Shown one piece after another: positions 1 to 7,445 of a stretch of 16,853 nucleotides of DNA. The translations under genes were made by a program, and so were the position numbers. The stretch is from DATLOJ01 sp035536315 (lineage in GTDB: Bacteria; Actinomycetota; CADDZG01; JAHWKV01): positions 1 through 16,853 of the forward strand of contig DATLOJ010000053.1 of the NCBI GenBank assembly GCA_035536315.1. The letters run 5' to 3'. Each line of letters starts with the position of its first letter. Position 1 is the stretch's first letter. The notes under the pieces are model-generated. The model was not told where the DNA came from. It was given only the letters and a program-made list of their open reading frames with translations, and did no database searches.

Positions 1-1
1 C

Positions 2-1714
2 ACAGTCGAAAAGCCTCTCTCTGAGATCGGGTTCTTCAGATCGGCCCCCGATCGCGTGTACCCGGTGAGGATTACGGTGCAGTCGAGTTCCGGCGCCGCA
101 AAGCCCATCGACTCTCACATGGTCTTCTTTGCCCAGCCACCCGAGGTTCCGCTGCAGGTCGCGCTCGTGATTCCGCTGCACTCCCCCTCCATGTACAGAA
201 GGGGCACTCAGCCCAACGTTGTAACGTCAAGCTCACTCTCGAGCGCCATGGACGATGGGCGCCTCGACCGGATAGTCGCCGCCATCGAAAAGAACCCCGA
301 CACCCCCATCTCGATCTCACCGACCGGTCTTTTGATCGACATGGTCGGCGACCTGTCGAACGGGTTTGAGTTTATGAATAAGGGTCGCCGTCAAACAATC
401 GAGTCCACCGATCTTCGATCGGTCGGGGCAGCTCAATTCCTCGAACGGCTCAAGAGGCTGGCTGGCCGCCCTGCCACCAAAACCATCGCTGCCCCTTACA
501 GCGCGGCCTACCTGCCGGGGTTGGTGCGAAACAACCTGGCCGGCCGAGCGCAGGATCAGGTAGCCCAGGGACGCCGCAGGATCCAGGACGGCCTGGCGAC
601 AGCACCGCTGGAAGAGTGGCTCGTTCCCTCCTACGGCCCCCTCGACGAACGCACACTGTCAGAGATTCGTCGCACACGTGTTTCCCGCCTTCTTCTCGAT
701 CCGCAAACGGTGCGAGCCGGCTCGGGTCCACAGCTGACCCCCGGACTGCCGGTTTCACTCGAAACGCGATCGGGCGAGGTGCAGGGACTTCTTGCGGATC
801 CTGGACTTACGAGCCGCTTTTCGCAGCCGGAAGGTGTTGGACCCGTGGAGGCCAGGCAAAGGTTCCTGGCGGAGACGGCAACCATCCTGCTGGAAGCTCC
901 CGCACGCGAACGTGCCGTAGCGGCCGTTGCGCCACTGACGTGGTCCCCGAGTCAGGATCTTGCCGAAATAATAATTACCGCTCTCGGGTCGGCGCCCTGG
1001 CTCAAGCTGTCCACCCCCGACGCGATCCTCGCCGAGTTCTCTGACGAACTAGTCGAACAGGACCTTGCTCCGGCGAACGTTGCACGGGAGGCCGGGCCGG
1101 AGCCACCACCAGCGGAGTACTTCCTAGAAATACAAAACGCCCAGGAGGCGATAAACGACTTCGCCGAGATGGATCCTCCTCAGTCCCGGCAGGCTCTACT
1201 TGCACAGCGACTCCTGATCGCGGAGAGCGCCGACTGGTGGCGCTCCGAGGAGGAGGTCGCGTTGGGTCAGTCTTTTGCAGAGTCGGTAAGGCCCGCAGTG
1301 CGCTCTGAGTTCGCAAAGATCGATGCACCGCGAAGGCAGGCAATAACCCTCACGTCACGCGAAGGCAAGATCCCATTAATCATCGGTTCGAGGCTCGACT
1401 ATGCGGTCGACGTCGTCGTTCGCCTCGACTCCGACAAGCTCAGCTTCCCCGAGGGGTCTGAGAAGAAGCACAGGCTGCAACCGAGACAGCAGACCCTAGA
1501 GGTTCCGACAGTCGCGAAAGCCAGTGGCACCTTCCCCGTTTTGGTTCGCATCGAGACTCCGGACGGGACTCAGATCGCCTCATCGAATCTGGATGTCAGA
1601 TCCACGGCGTTCAACGTCGTTGCGGTCGCCATCACTACAGGCGCGGCGATCTTCCTGGTCGGATGGTGGATGGTGGGCCTGGCGCGTCGCCGGCTCACTC
1701 ACCGCATCGCTTGA
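2..1714 (+). CDS. DUF6049-like membrane-anchored exported protein (5' end outside window)
   Basis: The reading frame is open to the left edge, so this is the 3' part of a longer gene; the GTG at 56 is probably internal. The visible ~570 residues resemble the actinobacterial DUF6049 family: an extracellular region with a 'VALVIPL' strand, a 'DGRLDRIVAAIEKNPDTPIS' segment and a later immunoglobulin-like stretch ending 'LVRIETPDGTQIASSNLDVRS'. A single hydrophobic segment (FNVVAVAITTGAAIFLVGWWMVGLA) and a basic tail close the protein, giving a C-terminal membrane anchor with most of the protein outside the cell. Family function is not established. In mycobacteria the equivalent gene (Rv3909) also lies directly before the MurJ homologue, and that position supports the call. 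The stop codon overlaps the likely TTG start of murJ. Family assignment rests on remembered sequence style and gene order. Confidence 0.75.
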   Translation, partial: TVEKPLSEIGFFRSAPDRVYPVRITVQSSSGAAKPIDSHMVFFAQPPEVPLQVALVIPLHSPSMYRRGTQPNVVTSSSLSSAMDDGRLDRIVAAIEKNPDTPISISPTGLLIDMVGDLSNGFEFMNKGRRQTIESTDLRSVGAAQFLERLKRLAGRPATKTIAAPYSAAYLPGLVRNNLAGRAQDQVAQGRRRIQDGLATAPLEEWLVPSYGPLDERTLSEIRRTRVSRLLLDPQTVRAGSGPQLTPGLPVSLETRSGEVQGLLADPGLTSRFSQPEGVGPVEARQRFLAETATILLEAPARERAVAAVAPLTWSPSQDLAEIIITALGSAPWLKLSTPDAILAEFSDELVEQDLAPANVAREAGPEPPPAEYFLEIQNAQEAINDFAEMDPPQSRQALLAQRLLIAESADWWRSEEEVALGQSFAESVRPAVRSEFAKIDAPRRQAITLTSREGKIPLIIGSRLDYAVDVVVRLDSDKLSFPEGSEKKHRLQPRQQTLEVPTVAKASGTFPVLVRIETPDGTQIASSNLDVRSTAFNVVAVAITTGAAIFLVGWWMVGLARRRLTHRIA

Positions 1715-3327
1715 CGGACGCTCGAGCCGGTATCGGCCGCGGCGCGGCCGTTGCCTTTGCCGGAACGGCCCTTTCGAGGATCACCGGCTTCGTAAGAGTT
1801 GCGGCGGCAGCATTCGCCCTCGGCGTGACCGAGAGCCGGCTTCACGACACTTACAACCTGGCCAACATCACGCCGAACATCATCTTCGAGCTTGTGATCG
1901 GCGGAGTCATATCAGGCGTGGTTCTGCGCATCTACGTCGAGGTACGCGACAGGGAGAGCAAGGAAGAGGCCTGGATCTTCATCACGCGGCTAACAAAAGC
2001 CTCGCTGTTGGTGATGGCTGTGGTGGCTGGGATAGCAGTCTTTGCGGCTCCTTTGATAATGCGCCTCTACGCTCTGCGCGCGGGCGCGTCTGCGGACATT
2101 CAGCAAGAAGTTGGAACCGTCCTGTTGCGGCTTTTTATCCCCCAGATCTTTTTTTATGCCCTGTCTCAGATTTCGACCGCAGTTCTTAACGCCGAGCGCA
2201 GATTCGGAGTGGTGATGTTTGCTCCGGTAATGAACAACGTGGCGTGGACCGCAACATTTCTTACATTCGCAGCGGTAATCCCGATCCAGCAACGCGGTCT
2301 GGAGACCGTTCCGGTGAGCGGTCTTCTCATCCTCGGCCTTGGTACTACCTTCAGCGTGTCGCTGCTCGGCCTTACCCCATTTCTTTACATGCGACAGCTG
2401 GGGGCCGGACGCGTCAAGGGCACGGGAATACGCGACCCGCGATTCAGGCGTCTATTGGCATTGATGATTCCGCTGTTCGCTTACGTGGCGACCAACCAGC
2501 TGGGCCGAGGAGTCGCATCCGTGCTGGCCAACCAGGTGCGAGGCGGGGTCACGGCATACGACCAGGCCTTCATCTTCTTTCAGCTGCCCCACGGTCTGTT
2601 CAGCGTCTCGATCGCGGTGGTGATCCTGACCGGCATGACTGAGAGCGCTGTCGCGGAAGACATGACCGGCTTCGCGCGCAGGCTTTCTGATGGGCTGAGA
2701 GCTATCGCCTTCTTCGCGTTGCCGGCGGCGGCCGGGTACATCGCTTTGTCGCGGCCTCTTGTCAGGCTCCTTCTCGAGCATGGAGTCATGAGCCCGGCAT
2801 CGACAGACATGATCGCCACCGTCCTTCGCTTCTGGGCGGCAGGAATCTTCTTCTTCTCGGCCTTTTACTTGATGCTCCGAGCCTTTTACGCGCTCGGAAA
2901 CACCCGGACTCCGATGTACATCAACCTGGCTGCCTTCGGGATCAACGTGGTCCTGGACGTTGTCCTTTTCGCGGTATTCGACGACCCCGGCATGAAGATT
3001 GCGGGGCTTGCCATAGGCCACGCTCTGTCTTACGTGTTCGCCTCGGTGACCGCACTCATCATTCTCTCGCGCGTGGCGGGGCGGCTCGTTGCGGAGAAGC
3101 TAGGTTCCAGACTCGTGAAGATGGTTGGTGCTGCGGCCGCAACCGGTGCAGTGGCTTGGGCAGTAGCCCGCCAAGTCGAGCAATCGTTTGGAACCTCGAG
3201 TGTCGGTCTTCAACTCGCTCAAGTTGCGGGAGCAGCGGGGGCCGGGCTGGTAGTCTACGTTTTGCTCGCCAAGCTCCTTCACCTCGAGGAAATGCAGTGG
3301 ATCGCCAAGATCGCAACCCGACGTTAG
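1711..3327 (+). CDS. murJ: Lipid II flippase MurJ (MviN family)
   Basis: MurJ moves the peptidoglycan precursor lipid II across the cytoplasmic membrane. The N-terminal pattern 'ALSRITGFVR' followed by 'YNLANITPNIIFELVIGGVISGV' is the characteristic MviN/MurJ first helix and conserved loop in its actinobacterial form. The rest is polytopic, with about 14 hydrophobic helices and the family motif region around 'YALGNTRTPMYINLAAFGINVVLDV'. About 538 aa is a normal length for MurJ alone; it lacks the pseudokinase and extracellular domains fused to the mycobacterial protein. I chose the TTG at 1711 because it overlaps the upstream stop in a TTGA coupling, the arrangement parB also uses here, and because the MurJ core begins about eight residues later. 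An in-frame ATG at 1663 is the alternative and would add 16 residues unlike the family. The stop lies 2 bp before the ATG of the next gene. Confidence 0.93.
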   Translation: MTDARAGIGRGAAVAFAGTALSRITGFVRVAAAAFALGVTESRLHDTYNLANITPNIIFELVIGGVISGVVLRIYVEVRDRESKEEAWIFITRLTKASLLVMAVVAGIAVFAAPLIMRLYALRAGASADIQQEVGTVLLRLFIPQIFFYALSQISTAVLNAERRFGVVMFAPVMNNVAWTATFLTFAAVIPIQQRGLETVPVSGLLILGLGTTFSVSLLGLTPFLYMRQLGAGRVKGTGIRDPRFRRLLALMIPLFAYVATNQLGRGVASVLANQVRGGVTAYDQAFIFFQLPHGLFSVSIAVVILTGMTESAVAEDMTGFARRLSDGLRAIAFFALPAAAGYIALSRPLVRLLLEHGVMSPASTDMIATVLRFWAAGIFFFSAFYLMLRAFYALGNTRTPMYINLAAFGINVVLDVVLFAVFDDPGMKIAGLAIGHALSYVFASVTALIILSRVAGRLVAEKLGSRLVKMVGAAAATGAVAWAVARQVEQSFGTSSVGLQLAQVAGAAGAGLVVYVLLAKLLHLEEMQWIAKIATRR

Positions 3328-3329
3328 TG

Positions 3330-3707
3330 ATGAAAAGCGACGCAGGGCAGATCTCGTCCTGGATCGTGAAGCTGGTCGTATTTCTTCTTCTCGGGGGCCT
3401 TGTGATCGTGGAGGGAGGCGGAATTCTGTTCCTGAGGCTGACCCTTCCCGATGCCGCGCGCGAGGCCGCACAGCAAGCCGGCTTCACCCTCAACCAGGGA
3501 GGCTCGGACGAGGACGCGCAGATCGTGGCTAGGGACTTTGCCGATACGAAGGGGGCTACATTCGTTTCGATGACCCACACGCCACTCGACAAGACTGTCA
3601 AGGTGACTCTCGAGAAGAAGTCGAGAAGCTTCGTCGTTCACAAAATCGGTCCGCTGAAAAAGTTCACGACCTTAGAGGCCACCGGAAGCCACCAGTACGG
3701 TAACTGA
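3330..3707 (+). CDS. Small single-pass membrane protein between MurJ and kinase, TadE-like layout
   Basis: This encodes 125 aa. Residues about 12-36 form a hydrophobic anchor (WIVKLVVFLLLGGLVIVEGGGILF). It is followed by a 'LPDAAREAAQQAGFTL' helix and a short beta-rich domain with 'KTVKVTLEKKSRSFVVHKIGPLKKF'. The order (N-terminal anchor, acidic residue in the helix, Ala-rich 'EAA..A' stretch, small extracytoplasmic domain) resembles TadE/TadG pilus-assembly-like proteins, but similarity is weak and no other tad gene is present. The ATG at 3330 follows the murJ stop by 2 bp, and a GTG at 3327 overlapping that stop is also possible. The kinase start is 8 bp downstream, so the gene very likely belongs to the murJ-kinase transcript. 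Function is unknown; a membrane partner of MurJ or the kinase is only an inference from position. Confidence 0.8.
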   Translation: MKSDAGQISSWIVKLVVFLLLGGLVIVEGGGILFLRLTLPDAAREAAQQAGFTLNQGGSDEDAQIVARDFADTKGATFVSMTHTPLDKTVKVTLEKKSRSFVVHKIGPLKKFTTLEATGSHQYGN

Positions 3708-3715
3708 GCCGTCCG

Positions 3716-5167
3716 ATGTCTGACGTTCTCTTAGCGGGGCGCTACCGCCTCGAATCCGAAGTGGCCTCGGGCGGGATGGCAACGGTCCACAAGGCCGTCG
3801 ACGAAGTGCTGGATCGCGTGGTTGCCGCGAAGCTGCTGCATAAGCGTCTGGTCACCGACTCGATCTTCCTTCAAAGGTTCAAACTGGAAGCTCTTGCGGC
3901 CGCGCGACTCACTCACCCGAGCATCGTGAGCGTTTTCGATACAGGTGAGCACGACGGCGTTCCGTTCATGGTGATGGAGTTCCTCCCAGGCGGGACTCTG
4001 CGCGACCTGATGAACGAGGAGGGTGCGCTCGAATACGCGCAGGCTGCATCAATTGCCGCCGACGTGTGCGCAGCGCTCAGCCACGCCCACTCCTCTGGAA
4101 TCGTTCACCGGGACATAAAGCCTGGGAACATCCTTTTCTCAGAAGGCGGACATACCAAAGTTGCCGACTTTGGTATCGCCAAGGCCGCCTTCGGCCCCGA
4201 CCTGACCGATACCGGGGCATTGCTCGGAACCGTCAGGTACCTCGCGCCAGAGCAGGTGGAGGGATCCGAGCCTGACGCAAGGAGCGATATCTATTCCCTG
4301 GGGGTGGTCCTTTACGAGATGGTCACGGGAAGGCCACCGTTTGTTGGCGACAACGACATTGCAACCGCAACCGCCCGGGTCGATGCACTCCCCAAACCTC
4401 CGCGCGATCTAAGACCCGGAGTTCCCCGAAAGCTCGAGGCCATCATCATGAAGGCCCTCGCTCCCGATCCGCAGGAGCGATACCAGACCGCCGAGGAATT
4501 GAGCGAGGACCTTTCCGCATTCGCCGAGCCTGCCGAGGCCCGGATGGAGCGCACCGCGGTTGTTGCACCCGTTTCAAAGAAGCCCGAGTCCTTCGTAAAG
4601 AGCGAGGGCCGATGGCTGGTGCGTGCCCTGCTGCTCCTGCTTGTCGCGGCTGGGATCGTCGTCGGAGCTGTGGCGTTGGAGTTGATCGATAACCCGCTCG
4701 ATCTCATTGACCAGCCGCTTCAGGCCAACGATCCGATAAGCATTGTGTCGTCGGGCAGCTTCGACCCGGAGGGGCAGGACAAGGAGGAAAACGACGACGA
4801 AATCGGGCTCGCATTCGACGGAAACGAATCCACCAGGTGGCGCACCGACACATATGCAACGGCCGAATTCGGCGACCTGAAGGAGGGGCTTGGGGTCTTC
4901 ATCGACCTTGGCAGCTCGCAGCCGCTTAAACAGATCGAAGTGTCATCCGTCACCGGCGGATGGGAAGGAATGGTCAGGTTTTCGGACGACGGGGAAATCT
5001 GGAGCGAGGTAGGAGCATCGGAGCGAGTCGAGAAAACGCATCGCTTTCAGGTTCAGGCAGGGCACCGCTACTACCTGATCTGGATTACCAAGCTCGTCCG
5101 ATCGGAGGGAGATGCCGGCGAACACCCCTTCTGGGTGGGCATCACGGAAATAAAGACCTACCGCTAA
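3716..5167 (+). CDS. Receptor-type Ser/Thr protein kinase with extracellular discoidin-like domain
   Basis: A 483-aa PknB-like kinase. Residues 10-270 form the kinase domain: glycine-rich loop at 17-24 (ASGGMATV, with Ala replacing the usual first Gly), Lys39 in 'VVAAK', Glu58 in helix C, catalytic loop H131-R-D133 with Asn138, D151-F-G, and 'LAPEQ' at 176-180. All catalytic residues are present, so it should be active. A juxtamembrane linker leads to one membrane helix (about 300-322). The extracellular part (about 330-483) contains 'GSFDPEG', 'FDGNESTRWRTDTYATAEF' and 'GLGVFIDLG', an F5/8 C (discoidin)-like beta-sandwich pattern that also ends mycobacterial MviN (Rv3910). In mycobacteria this kinase region is fused to MurJ and is a pseudokinase that binds FhaA; here it is separate and apparently catalytic. 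The ATG lies 8 bp after the preceding stop. A role in regulating lipid II export is inferred. Confidence 0.92.
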   Translation: MSDVLLAGRYRLESEVASGGMATVHKAVDEVLDRVVAAKLLHKRLVTDSIFLQRFKLEALAAARLTHPSIVSVFDTGEHDGVPFMVMEFLPGGTLRDLMNEEGALEYAQAASIAADVCAALSHAHSSGIVHRDIKPGNILFSEGGHTKVADFGIAKAAFGPDLTDTGALLGTVRYLAPEQVEGSEPDARSDIYSLGVVLYEMVTGRPPFVGDNDIATATARVDALPKPPRDLRPGVPRKLEAIIMKALAPDPQERYQTAEELSEDLSAFAEPAEARMERTAVVAPVSKKPESFVKSEGRWLVRALLLLLVAAGIVVGAVALELIDNPLDLIDQPLQANDPISIVSSGSFDPEGQDKEENDDEIGLAFDGNESTRWRTDTYATAEFGDLKEGLGVFIDLGSSQPLKQIEVSSVTGGWEGMVRFSDDGEIWSEVGASERVEKTHRFQVQAGHRYYLIWITKLVRSEGDAGEHPFWVGITEIKTYR

Positions 5168-5187
5168 CCCACCGGGGCGAGCGCCGA

Positions 5188-6846
5188 CTAAGAACGAGTC
5201 TCCTGCAGCTTGCGCTCGACGACCTCGATCCCAATGCTGAGCTGCGCGACAACCTCGCCAACACGGGCCTTGAGATCCGACACTCCTGTGCCCTCGGCGC
5301 TCCGATACACGCGGAGCGCCTCCTCCCGAATCCCCCGAGCCTCCCCCAAGGCATCCCGCAACACCGTCAAGGCCACCCCCACCAAAACCGCCTCCTCTTC
5401 AATCTCCGTCGAAGACGCGACCTCTTGCCCAAGCTCCTCGAACACGTCCTCCACAACGTCCGCCGAAGACGTTTGCCCGACAAAGTCCATACCCGGCGGA
5501 CCCTGTTCATTAGCCGCAACCTCGACTAGCGCCTCCCGATCCTTAGCAAGTTCCGTGTCGGAAAGGGAAGCACCCACCAAGTCCTCGGCGACTGGGACTT
5601 CGTCTTTCCCGTCCCCCCGGGGGGAATACTCCAAAGAGTCCTGGCCCGGGGGCGAACCCTGTCCCTCCTCGTCCAACCGGGAGGAATACTCCAAAGAGTC
5701 CTGGCCCGGCGGCGGGACCACCGCCTGAGCAGGGTCTTGAGAAGGCGTATCCCGCGCAGGGAATACGGGAGGCGGGGTGGCGGGGTCCGAGTGGCGACTC
5801 TGCCCGAATGACGACGGCAAGTCAGAAGTCCTTCGAGGGCGGAACCGCCAGGTTGGAGCAAGGGAGGACCCCGCCGCCACGCCGGCCGCGCGACCCGCGG
5901 GGGAAGGGGTCAATCGATAAGCGGAGATCAAACTCATGAATCCCCCAGCCACCGCCAGGCCCCCCGCTACCCAGAGAGTCGTATCAAACGACCGGCCGGT
6001 GTCGGCTGCCCAAAGAGTTCCCGCAACGACCGCTGCGATAACAATGGCTCGATGAGATTCGGCCCCCTCGGTCTCGGTCGTGCCGCGGAAGACAAACGAC
6101 ACCACGGCCGCGATCCCGGTGTATAGAAACAGTGTGCCGGGCCCCCGAACGATTCCGAGTGCGGCTAGCGCAATTGCGGCGACAAATGGAGCGGAGAGGA
6201 TCGCGCGTGGGTCCGCCCTCTCACCCCAGCGCCATCCCAAATAAGAGCCCGCGGACCACGCCGCAACGAAGAACAGTCCTGATGTCGGGTCGCCGCCGAA
6301 AGCCACCTCGATGATGCGCATTCCGGCCACAAAAGCAAGAGCGAGGGCCGAATGGACTGCTGCATTGGAGCCAAGCACGCGGGACTCGCCGGTTCCTTCC
6401 CCCCGAGCGGCCAGCAACAATAGCGCCGCCGCTATCAGCAGGGCGTACCGGTAGCCCCAAACAACAACCACCACGACCACCGCGAACGACTCGACAACAC
6501 CGCCCCAGTTCGGGCTCCCAAACACACCTTGCAACGAGGCAGGGACGCGGCGTCCAGCTCGTGCAGCCGCGCCGGCAAGAAGGCCTGCCGCCACCGCAAC
6601 AGTGGCGCTGGAGGTGAAGTTCAAGACCAGCAGAGGTGCCGCCGGTCCCGCGTACCGCAGCCACGGCGGGGCGCTCCCGCTCAAGATCCATCCTGCCGAA
6701 AGCGCAATCATGAAACCCGCAAGCCCCAGAATCCCCGGCCCTAGCAGAACTGGAAACAGCACAGCGACGTAAAGTGCCCACTCCCCATTCAGACCCGCTG
6801 AGGAAGCACTGGCCGATACGTCATCGAATAAGGCGCGTAGCTTCAT
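5188..6846 (-). CDS. Unrecognised polytopic membrane protein with Pro-rich acidic cytoplasmic tail
   Basis: I do not recognise the family. The product is 552 aa. Residues about 24-310 hold roughly nine or ten hydrophobic helices, including an unusual run of valines (FAVVVVVVVWGYRYALL) near 121-137. After 'RLTPSPAGRAAG' the sequence becomes low-complexity, proline- and arginine-rich (about 320-390), contains a duplicated 'PPGQDSLEYS' (379-388 and 399-408), and ends in an acidic helical region (about 440-552) likely to form a coiled coil. The ATG at 6846 is only 11 bp from the divergent sigma factor start, and its stop faces the kinase stop across 20 bp. No signal peptide or catalytic motif is visible. 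In mycobacteria no such gene separates MurJ from SigM, so it looks like a lineage-specific insertion. It could be a target or sensor for the adjacent sigma/anti-sigma pair, but that is positional inference only. Confidence 0.75.
   Translation of the reverse strand: MKLRALFDDVSASASSAGLNGEWALYVAVLFPVLLGPGILGLAGFMIALSAGWILSGSAPPWLRYAGPAAPLLVLNFTSSATVAVAAGLLAGAAARAGRRVPASLQGVFGSPNWGGVVESFAVVVVVVVWGYRYALLIAAALLLLAARGEGTGESRVLGSNAAVHSALALAFVAGMRIIEVAFGGDPTSGLFFVAAWSAGSYLGWRWGERADPRAILSAPFVAAIALAALGIVRGPGTLFLYTGIAAVVSFVFRGTTETEGAESHRAIVIAAVVAGTLWAADTGRSFDTTLWVAGGLAVAGGFMSLISAYRLTPSPAGRAAGVAAGSSLAPTWRFRPRRTSDLPSSFGQSRHSDPATPPPVFPARDTPSQDPAQAVVPPPGQDSLEYSSRLDEEGQGSPPGQDSLEYSPRGDGKDEVPVAEDLVGASLSDTELAKDREALVEVAANEQGPPGMDFVGQTSSADVVEDVFEELGQEVASSTEIEEEAVLVGVALTVLRDALGEARGIREEALRVYRSAEGTGVSDLKARVGEVVAQLSIGIEVVERKLQETRS
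5617..5714. repeat. Imperfect 38-bp direct repeat, 60-bp period, inside a coding region
   Basis: The 38 bp at 5617-5654 recur at 5677-5714 with two mismatches; 27 bp (5623-5649 and 5683-5709) are identical. The period is exactly 20 codons, so the membrane protein's frame is kept and its tail carries the decapeptide PPGQDSLEYS twice. Conservation at the nucleotide level suggests a fairly recent tandem duplication. Confidence 0.9.
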
Positions 6847-6849
6847 AAT
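6844..6849 (+). promoter_or_regulatory. Candidate -10 hexamer (CATAAT) for the sigma factor gene
   Basis: CATAAT matches TATAAT at 5 of 6 positions and ends 8 nt before the ATG at 6858, which would give a leader of only one or two nt. It lies on top of the ATG of the divergent membrane-protein gene. No Shine-Dalgarno precedes the sigma start, which fits near-leaderless translation. I see no convincing -35 element. Prediction only. Confidence 0.35.
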
Positions 6850-6857
6850 GGCCGCGG

Positions 6858-7445
6858 ATGCGAATCCCGGACCTCGAGGCCTCCACCGATGAGGAGCTCG
6901 TGCGCGGCTTTGTCGAACACAAAGATCGCGACGCGCTCGAGGTTCTGCTCAAGCGACATGAGTCACGAGTGTACGGGCTTGCGTATCGAATACTCGGAAA
7001 CCGCAACGACGCTCTGGAGGCCACTCAGGAGACCTTTCTTTCGGTTTTCCGAAACATTAGAAAGTTCAGGCATCAATCGGCATTTGCCACGTGGCTCTAC
7101 CGCCTCACGTCAAACGCCTGCTACGACATCGGACGCAAACTCCAAAGGACTCCCGTTCCCGCCGAGGAGGTCGAAACAACCTCATCAGACAGGCCGGACA
7201 GGGTGGAATCCGCGGCAGGGAAGATCGACATCCAAAGGGCATTGGGAGGACTGTTGCTCGAACAGCGAACCGCGATGATCATGAGAGATGTGTATGGGTT
7301 GAGCTATCAAGAAATCGCGGAAGCGACCGACGCGCCGCTCGGCACTGTCAAGAGCAGAATTGCCCGGGGCCGCGAAGCCATGGCACATCTATTGGAACCA
7401 GAAAGCGCCCAGGCACGTCTAAGCGTTGAAGGTGGGAACTCTTAA
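6858..7445 (+). CDS. ECF-type RNA polymerase sigma factor (SigM position)
   Basis: A 195-aa sigma-70 family factor with only regions 2 and 4. Region 2 covers about residues 25-95 ('HESRVYGLAYRILGNRNDALEATQETFLSVFRNIRKF' then 'FATWLYRLTSNACYDIGRK'). Region 4 is near 130-180, with the helix-turn-helix 'LSYQEIAEATDAPLGTVKSRIARGREAM'. Such factors direct RNA polymerase to stress promoters and are held inactive by a co-transcribed anti-sigma factor. Here the stop (TAA) shares one base with the ATG of a zinc-finger anti-sigma gene (TAATG). The position between the murJ block and trxB-trxA-cwlM matches mycobacterial sigM, but I do not assert orthology. The ATG at 6858 is the only upstream start: an in-frame stop lies at 6846-6848, and the next candidate would remove the conserved 'TDEELVRGF' region. 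Confidence 0.93.
   Translation: MRIPDLEASTDEELVRGFVEHKDRDALEVLLKRHESRVYGLAYRILGNRNDALEATQETFLSVFRNIRKFRHQSAFATWLYRLTSNACYDIGRKLQRTPVPAEEVETTSSDRPDRVESAAGKIDIQRALGGLLLEQRTAMIMRDVYGLSYQEIAEATDAPLGTVKSRIARGREAMAHLLEPESAQARLSVEGGNS

Noticed and set aside
675..680. CACGTG followed by TTTC, resembling a parS half-site
   Set aside because: Flanks do not match parS; a six-base core is expected by chance.
5168..5187. Possible terminator in the 20-bp gap between convergent kinase and membrane-protein genes
   Set aside because: Only a 4-bp GGCG/CGCC stem with a 2-nt loop and no T-tract; too weak to call.
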